Below are positions 30,636 through 34,412 of a DNA stretch of 34,412 nucleotides, piece by piece. The DNA lies in assembly GCA_903837355.1 (NCBI GenBank), contig CAILUI010000329.1:1-34412 (forward strand), in the 5' to 3' direction. Position 1 is the first letter of the stretch, and each line of letters opens with the position of its first letter. Under the pieces are notes generated by a model that did not search any database, was not told where the DNA came from, and saw only the letters and a list, made by a program, of their open reading frames with translations. Source of the stretch: an uncultured Victivallales bacterium. Lineage in GTDB: Bacteria; Verrucomicrobiota; Lentisphaeria; Oligosphaerales; JAFGRS01. A program made the translations under genes and the position numbers.

Positions 30636-31793
30636 CTACGGGCGGCTGCTTGCCGTCCGGTGCTCGGTCAGTGAGATGAGCCCGACGTCGAGAGTCGTGG
30701 TCTGTGCGGAGACGACGGTGGCCGACTGCGGTGGGGCGCGCTGGCGGGGGGCTCGCGCGCTGACCGTATAGGAGCCCGGCGTGAGGCCGTCAACACGGTA
30801 CTTGCCGGCGGTATCGGAGAGCGTCTGCGCGACCGTACGGCGGTCTTGGATCACCCTAACGGTGGCCCGCGCGACCGCCTTGCCGTGGTGGTCTCTGACC
30901 GTCCCGCCCAGGGCGCCCGGGGGCGGGGGCGTGGCGATGGTGAAGGACACGCTGTTGGCGGCCAGGGCGCTGGCCCAGGTGCCGCCCTGCGGCAGGGTCG
31001 AGTGGAAGCTCTCCTCGGTGAGGATGAAGCGGACCGTGTACGGGCCGTCCGGCAACAGCAGTTGCTCGGGCAGCGCCCGCGTGGGTTCCCACTCGCCGTA
31101 GATCGCCACCTCAGCGGCGCTGCCAGCGTTGCCATAGAGGAAGGCCGGGAAGGTGCTCAGGACGTAGCGGGTGGGCAGCGAGTCGTTGGCCTGGGCGGTG
31201 CGCTGGGCGGTCTTCCAGAGCACGTGGAAGCTGTTGTCGGCGCTGAAGGACCAGCCGTTGCTGCCGTTGGGGACGGCCCCATGCGCGGTGGTCACGAAGG
31301 CGTCAAACAGCAGGTAGCCCTTGAACACATAGGTGTAGGACGCGTCGTGGAAGCCCAGAGCTTTGGCCACGGCGTAGATGGTGTCGGTGCTGTTACTGCC
31401 GTAGACGACCCGGCCGCTGGCGGTCTCGACCTGCTCCATCCACCAGCGTCCGGCGTAACCGAGTTGCTCGTTGGCCCAGTCGTCACCGTCCGCGCCCCAG
31501 GCACTGCTGGGCTTGCCCTCCAGCTTGACCTGATAGGCGAAGTTCGGCTTCAGCCCGCTGCCGACCAGGCGCCCGGCGAAGGCCGGGTGGAGATCGCGGT
31601 TGATCAGGGTGACGGCGGCCTGGTTGTAGTTGTAACTTGACTGCAGCGAAGGGCTGTAGAGGGTATCGGCGATGTCCCGCCAACGGAAGCTGCCCGCGCC
31701 AGCGGGTACGAGTGGCTGCGTGCCCGCTACGGCCATGGCAGTGCCCACGATGAGTCCGACGCTGCCCAGCAGCATCCGCATCCGCGTTTCCAT
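30636..31793 (-). CDS. Secreted protein of unknown family with C-terminal carboxypeptidase-regulatory-like domain
   Basis: A 385-aa exported protein. Signal peptide 1-25 (METRMRMLLGSVGLIVGTAMAVAG). Residues 30-285 are a beta-rich domain I do not recognise, with many aromatics and repeated YGN/GSN turns (LYSPSLQSSYNYNQAAVTLINRD, GDDWANEQLGYAGRWWMEQV, STFPAFLYGNAGSAAEVAIYGEWEPT). After a proline linker (ATPPPPG) a carboxypeptidase-regulatory/transthyretin-like domain follows (about 292-372): LGGTVRDHHGKAVARATVRV, DTAGKYRVDGLTPGSYTVSA. Such domains are stalks or sugar/peptide-binding modules on surface proteins. The ATG at 31793 is preceded by AAGGAG at eight bases. It converges with the preceding hydrolase gene and diverges from the glycosidase-like gene. 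Function is unknown. Confidence 0.78.
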   Translation of the reverse strand: METRMRMLLGSVGLIVGTAMAVAGTQPLVPAGAGSFRWRDIADTLYSPSLQSSYNYNQAAVTLINRDLHPAFAGRLVGSGLKPNFAYQVKLEGKPSSAWGADGDDWANEQLGYAGRWWMEQVETASGRVVYGSNSTDTIYAVAKALGFHDASYTYVFKGYLLFDAFVTTAHGAVPNGSNGWSFSADNSFHVLWKTAQRTAQANDSLPTRYVLSTFPAFLYGNAGSAAEVAIYGEWEPTRALPEQLLLPDGPYTVRFILTEESFHSTLPQGGTWASALAANSVSFTIATPPPPGALGGTVRDHHGKAVARATVRVIQDRRTVAQTLSDTAGKYRVDGLTPGSYTVSARAPRQRAPPQSATVVSAQTTTLDVGLISLTEHRTASSRP

Positions 31794-32012
31794 AGCCCCG
31801 TCTCCTTCCCGTTACCCTCAGGCCTGACGCTGTCGGTACGGTCGCCCGACGCCCTAATGTGCCCCGGCAGACGCCCGCCGCAAGTCCACTAAGGGGGAGC
31901 CGGGTGCGAGCGCGTCCACCCCGGTGTAGAGTACAGCGAACACCGCGAGGGGGGGGCGGAGCGATAGCCGCTCCAGGACCGGACTCCGGCGGTGGTGCTG
32001 AAGGGCGGGGTT

Positions 32013-33032
32013 GTGACTACTTCGAGGCGCTGGACCAAGTCCATTGTCGGTCTGCTTACGGGAGTTGCCGTGATGACGTGTGCTGCTGACTTCTGCCCGC
32101 CCGGGATGTGGACCAACGACAACTGGTTCGCCAAGGCCGGCGATACCTACCACGCTTTCTACCTCCAGGTACCCCGCTGCATCGGCGACCAGAACTGCTG
32201 GACCCTGCGCGGCGGCCTGCAGTGGATTGGCCACGCGACCTCCACCGACTTGAGCAACTGGACCGACCTGGGACCGGTGCTCGTCCCCATCCGCGGTTCG
32301 TGGGTCGAGGCGCTGGCCACCGGCAGCATCGCCGCCTCGGCCGGGAAGTGGTGGATGGTGTTCAGCGTCAACGCCGGCAAGCCCGGGGTGGGCCTGGCGG
32401 TGAGCGCCGATCTCATGAAGTGGGAACTGGTGGGTGACGGACCCCTGCTGCCGCGGGCGGGAGTCGCCGGCACCTGGCAGGGCCAGGGGCTGACCTGGTG
32501 GCCGTTGGCCGATCCGTACCTGCACCCGCAGCCGATCGACGGCTGGTGGGTCATCGTCATCAACGCCCAGGTCGAGGGCGCACCGGCGGAGTCCAGTGGT
32601 TGCCTGGCCACCTGGCGTTCGCGGGACCTGCAGACCTGGGAACCCGGCCCGGTGCTGCTGTACCCACAGTCGATCGAGCGCCTGGAGACCCCGCAGCTAT
32701 GGCAGCACGGTTCGCGTTGGTACCTCTACTTCGGTGCCGCCCATGATCAGAAGGAGATCTCGGCCCGTTGGCAGGCGGAGGTCCCGGAGGAGATCAAGGC
32801 GCGGCGGCGGGTGAACTGCGTGTATATGGCGGAGCGTTGGGAGGGCCCTTACCGGCAGATTCCGGGCCGCTGGTGGCTGGACGCCTTGCCCGGTGGCGGC
32901 GGGGGGTACATCCACAAGGTCCTGGCCGGCCCCGATGGACAGGATCGGCTGATCACGACCACCGGCGACCTGCGCCTGTCGCGGCCCTACGAGGTGGTTT
33001 ACGCCGAGGACGGCGGACTGACGCTGCGCTGA
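32013..33032 (+). CDS. Secreted five-bladed beta-propeller glycosidase-like protein (GH43/GH32-type)
   Basis: A 339-aa exported protein. The N-terminus VTTSRRWTKS followed by IVGLLTGVAVMTCAA is a good signal peptide. The remainder shows the GH43/32/62/68-type propeller pattern: MWTNDNWFAKAGDTYHAFYLQ (blade 1, Asp as candidate base), IGHATSTDLSNWTDLGPVL, VGLAVSADLMKWELVGDGPLLP, LADPYLHPQPIDGWWVIVINAQ (Asp as candidate transition-state residue), RDLQTWEPGPVLL and RLETPQLWQHGSRWYLYFG (Glu as candidate acid). Candidate catalytic residues are therefore present, although GH assignment and substrate are not certain. Starts: GTG 32013, with AAGGGCGGGG upstream, is preferred; GTG 31992 is the other in-frame option. 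It is divergent from the unknown secreted protein; the 219-bp gap has no clear promoter. Confidence 0.75.
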   Translation: MTTSRRWTKSIVGLLTGVAVMTCAADFCPPGMWTNDNWFAKAGDTYHAFYLQVPRCIGDQNCWTLRGGLQWIGHATSTDLSNWTDLGPVLVPIRGSWVEALATGSIAASAGKWWMVFSVNAGKPGVGLAVSADLMKWELVGDGPLLPRAGVAGTWQGQGLTWWPLADPYLHPQPIDGWWVIVINAQVEGAPAESSGCLATWRSRDLQTWEPGPVLLYPQSIERLETPQLWQHGSRWYLYFGAAHDQKEISARWQAEVPEEIKARRRVNCVYMAERWEGPYRQIPGRWWLDALPGGGGGYIHKVLAGPDGQDRLITTTGDLRLSRPYEVVYAEDGGLTLR

Positions 33033-33077
33033 GGACGCGACACGCACCCAGAGTTGAGCCACCGGCTCCCAGTGCTT

Positions 33078-34091
33078 TCACTTGTGCTGCCAGCGGTCCT
33101 TGGCTTCGAGCACCGAACGCGGACCGTCTCCCTGCAGCCAGGCGCGGGCAGCAGGATCCAGGCGCAGGTAGGCGTCCCAGAAGGCGGTGGAGAGGGCGAG
33201 GATGGCACGGTGGTGGTTTGGGTTGCGGGCGACGCGGTCACCCGGCAGGGCGCGGTCGCTGAAGGCGGAGTGCTCGGCATCCTCGAGGACCAGCTCGTAC
33301 TTATCGCCCGCGGGCAGGGCGGGATAGACGGCGAGGCGTGAGGCGACGTCGGCAGCGCCGATGATGGACACGTCACGGGTGCCGGTCATCAGCAGCCACG
33401 GGATCTTCACGACGCCGAAGGCGGCGCTGGGCTCGCCGCGGGGCAGACTGCTGGGGCTGAAGGCGAGCGCCGCCGTGATCCGTGGGTCGGTGAACAGGGC
33501 TCGGCCGTCCAGGAAGGTCTGCCCGCTGACCGCCTGGGTCGTGACCGCGCCGAAGGAGTGGCCGGACATGCCCACATGGGCCAGGTCGAGGCGTCCGGCC
33601 AACGGCTGTCCGACCTCGGTCTGCCAGGCCGCAAGCTGGTCCAGGACGGCGGGAACGTCCTGCACGCGCAGCTTGAAGTTTGGCCCACTGGCGGCCGCGT
33701 TCATGGCCGCCAGGCGTTCGCCGCGCGGTCGGTCCTTCCAGACGGAGTCGTCGCTGCCGGGATGCTGGAGGAAGACCGCGATATAGCCGCGCGCGGCCCA
33801 GTGCTCGCCCAGGTAAGCCGAGCCTGCGCGCGTGCCGCCGAGCCCATGGCTGAAGAGCACGACCGGCGCCGGAGCGGTCGTCGTCGGCAGGTAGATGCGT
33901 AGCGGGAGGTCCCGCTGCCGCCCTTCGTCGCGCAGGTTCAGGTCGAGGTGCTGAACCGGTTCGACCGCCGGCAGCGCCAGCGGGTCGTAAGCCCCGGTCG
34001 TGGTGTTCTGCGCGCTCAGGTGCAGGCAGAGAGCGCCGACCAGGACCCGCAAAGACCGGGTGATGGCGGCGATCAGGCAGTGCGTGTCCAT
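33078..34091 (-). CDS. Secreted alpha/beta hydrolase (dienelactone/PAF-acetylhydrolase-like)
   Basis: A 337-aa serine hydrolase. A signal-like segment (MDTHCLIAAITRSLRVLVGALCLHLSA) precedes the catalytic domain. The oxyanion motif SHGLGGTR, nucleophile Ser179 in MSGHSFGAVT, Asp in TGTRDVSI and His in DAEHSAFSD make a complete triad. The sequence between (HPGSDDSVWKDRPRGERLAAMN, DVPAVLDQLAAW) resembles platelet-activating-factor acetylhydrolase-like and dienelactone-hydrolase-like enzymes acting on small esters. The ATG at 34091 has AGGAG seven bases upstream; the frame is open for ten codons further but without support. It converges with the glycosidase-like gene (45-bp gap), so it may de-esterify sugars or peptides, but this is only positional inference. 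Confidence 0.86.
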   Translation of the reverse strand: MDTHCLIAAITRSLRVLVGALCLHLSAQNTTTGAYDPLALPAVEPVQHLDLNLRDEGRQRDLPLRIYLPTTTAPAPVVLFSHGLGGTRAGSAYLGEHWAARGYIAVFLQHPGSDDSVWKDRPRGERLAAMNAAASGPNFKLRVQDVPAVLDQLAAWQTEVGQPLAGRLDLAHVGMSGHSFGAVTTQAVSGQTFLDGRALFTDPRITAALAFSPSSLPRGEPSAAFGVVKIPWLLMTGTRDVSIIGAADVASRLAVYPALPAGDKYELVLEDAEHSAFSDRALPGDRVARNPNHHRAILALSTAFWDAYLRLDPAARAWLQGDGPRSVLEAKDRWQHK

Positions 34092-34412
34092 GGTCGATCT
34101 CCTGTGGGTGCGGTAGGTCACTCAGCCAACGCCGTCGGCGGCGCGGTATTGTGGGGTTTGAGAGGGGACAGCGCTGGACATCGCAGTGATCCATGCGCAA
34201 TCGTGACTGCGCAGGTATTCCACCGACCTTAGTCCGGGGTCGGCGTCGGTATCGGTATCGGGGTCGGCAGGCTGGGCAAATCGATTCCGACCCCGGCCCC
34301 GAGGTCAGGAAGCCTACTTGAGTAGTTACACGCCATTCCGACCCTGATTGCCAGCAAGACGGCCGCATACTTCGTTGCGGGCGCAAGTCAGCTTATGGTG
34401 CGCGCACCATAA
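34092..34412. repeat. Gene-free right edge: GGTATC repeats, inverted repeats and a 20-bp palindrome
   Basis: The 321 bp upstream of the hydrolase hold no gene. At 34235-34267, CGGGGTCGG is followed by GCGTC, GGTATC twice, and CGGGGTCGG again; CCGACCCCG at 34287-34295 is the inverted copy and can pair with either. TGCGCA occurs at 34194-34199 and 34208-34213. The window ends in TTATGGTGCGCGCACCATAA (34393-34412), a perfect 20-bp palindrome that could be an operator, part of a longer inverted repeat, or the start of a repeat outside the window. Confidence 0.8.

Overview
GC-rich bacterial chromosome, with almost all coding capacity in long genes with G/C-ending codons and Shine-Dalgarno sites (AAGGAG/GGAG) in front of most starts. 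The gene mix suggests a member of the PVC superphylum (Lentisphaerota/Kiritimatiellota-like, or a planctomycete). Pointers are a HemE-lineage 'uroporphyrinogen decarboxylase family' protein, very large secreted parallel beta-helix proteins, a sugar isomerase/epimerase beside them, and GGAGGGCGAAGCTCC-type intergenic repeats. No rRNA, tRNA or phylogenetic marker other than PurA/UppS/CdsA is present, so this placement is inference.

Layout. (1) 227-8223, minus strand: a tightly packed five-gene run, read from 8223 downward. It encodes a duplicated-repeat lipoprotein, a REC-PAS-PAS protein, a 1628-aa membrane hybrid histidine kinase, an 81-aa three-helix membrane protein and a VIT1/CCC1-type metal transporter. 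(2) 8840-13001, plus: a YhaO-like nuclease subunit overlapping a YhaN-like SMC/AAA ATPase, followed by a small coding-looking tail in another frame. (3) 13334-14473, plus: the URO-D family protein. (4) 14474-14981: a convergent intergenic region with six 50-bp tandem repeats and one 34-bp copy. (5) 14982-23192, minus: probable operon of trmH-like methyltransferase, sugar-phosphate isomerase/epimerase, a GH141-like beta-helix protein and a symmetric double beta-helix protein. (6) 23337-27884, plus: purA, uppS, cdsA, rhomboid protease and an RlmI-like methyltransferase. The divergent promoters of (5) and (6) overlap. (7) 28342-30631, plus: two adjacent permuted papain-fold (YiiX/NlpC-P60-like) proteins, possibly leaderless. 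(8) 30636-34091: a secreted protein of unknown family with a carboxypeptidase-regulatory-like domain (minus), a secreted GH43/32-like five-bladed-propeller protein (plus), and a secreted alpha/beta hydrolase (minus).

How it fits together: region 1 is an envelope sensory phosphorelay with membrane/transport cargo; region 2 is an SbcCD-like DNA-end processing pair; regions 5 and 8 are polysaccharide-directed secreted enzymes plus one cytoplasmic sugar isomerase; region 6 is purine, lipid-carrier and phospholipid housekeeping. A striking property is that almost every intergenic stretch longer than about 150 bp carries its own short-unit tandem array or palindromic element (1-206, 8434-8732, 13180-13263, 14524-14981, 21376-21490, 27891-28161, 34235-34412), and I saw none inside genes. 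I found no phage, transposase, toxin-antitoxin or CRISPR locus. The least explained items are the 50-bp array, the cruciform at 21434-21490, the frame-shifted tail after the YhaN-like gene, the duplicated lipoprotein in the signalling operon and the tandem permuted papain-fold pair.
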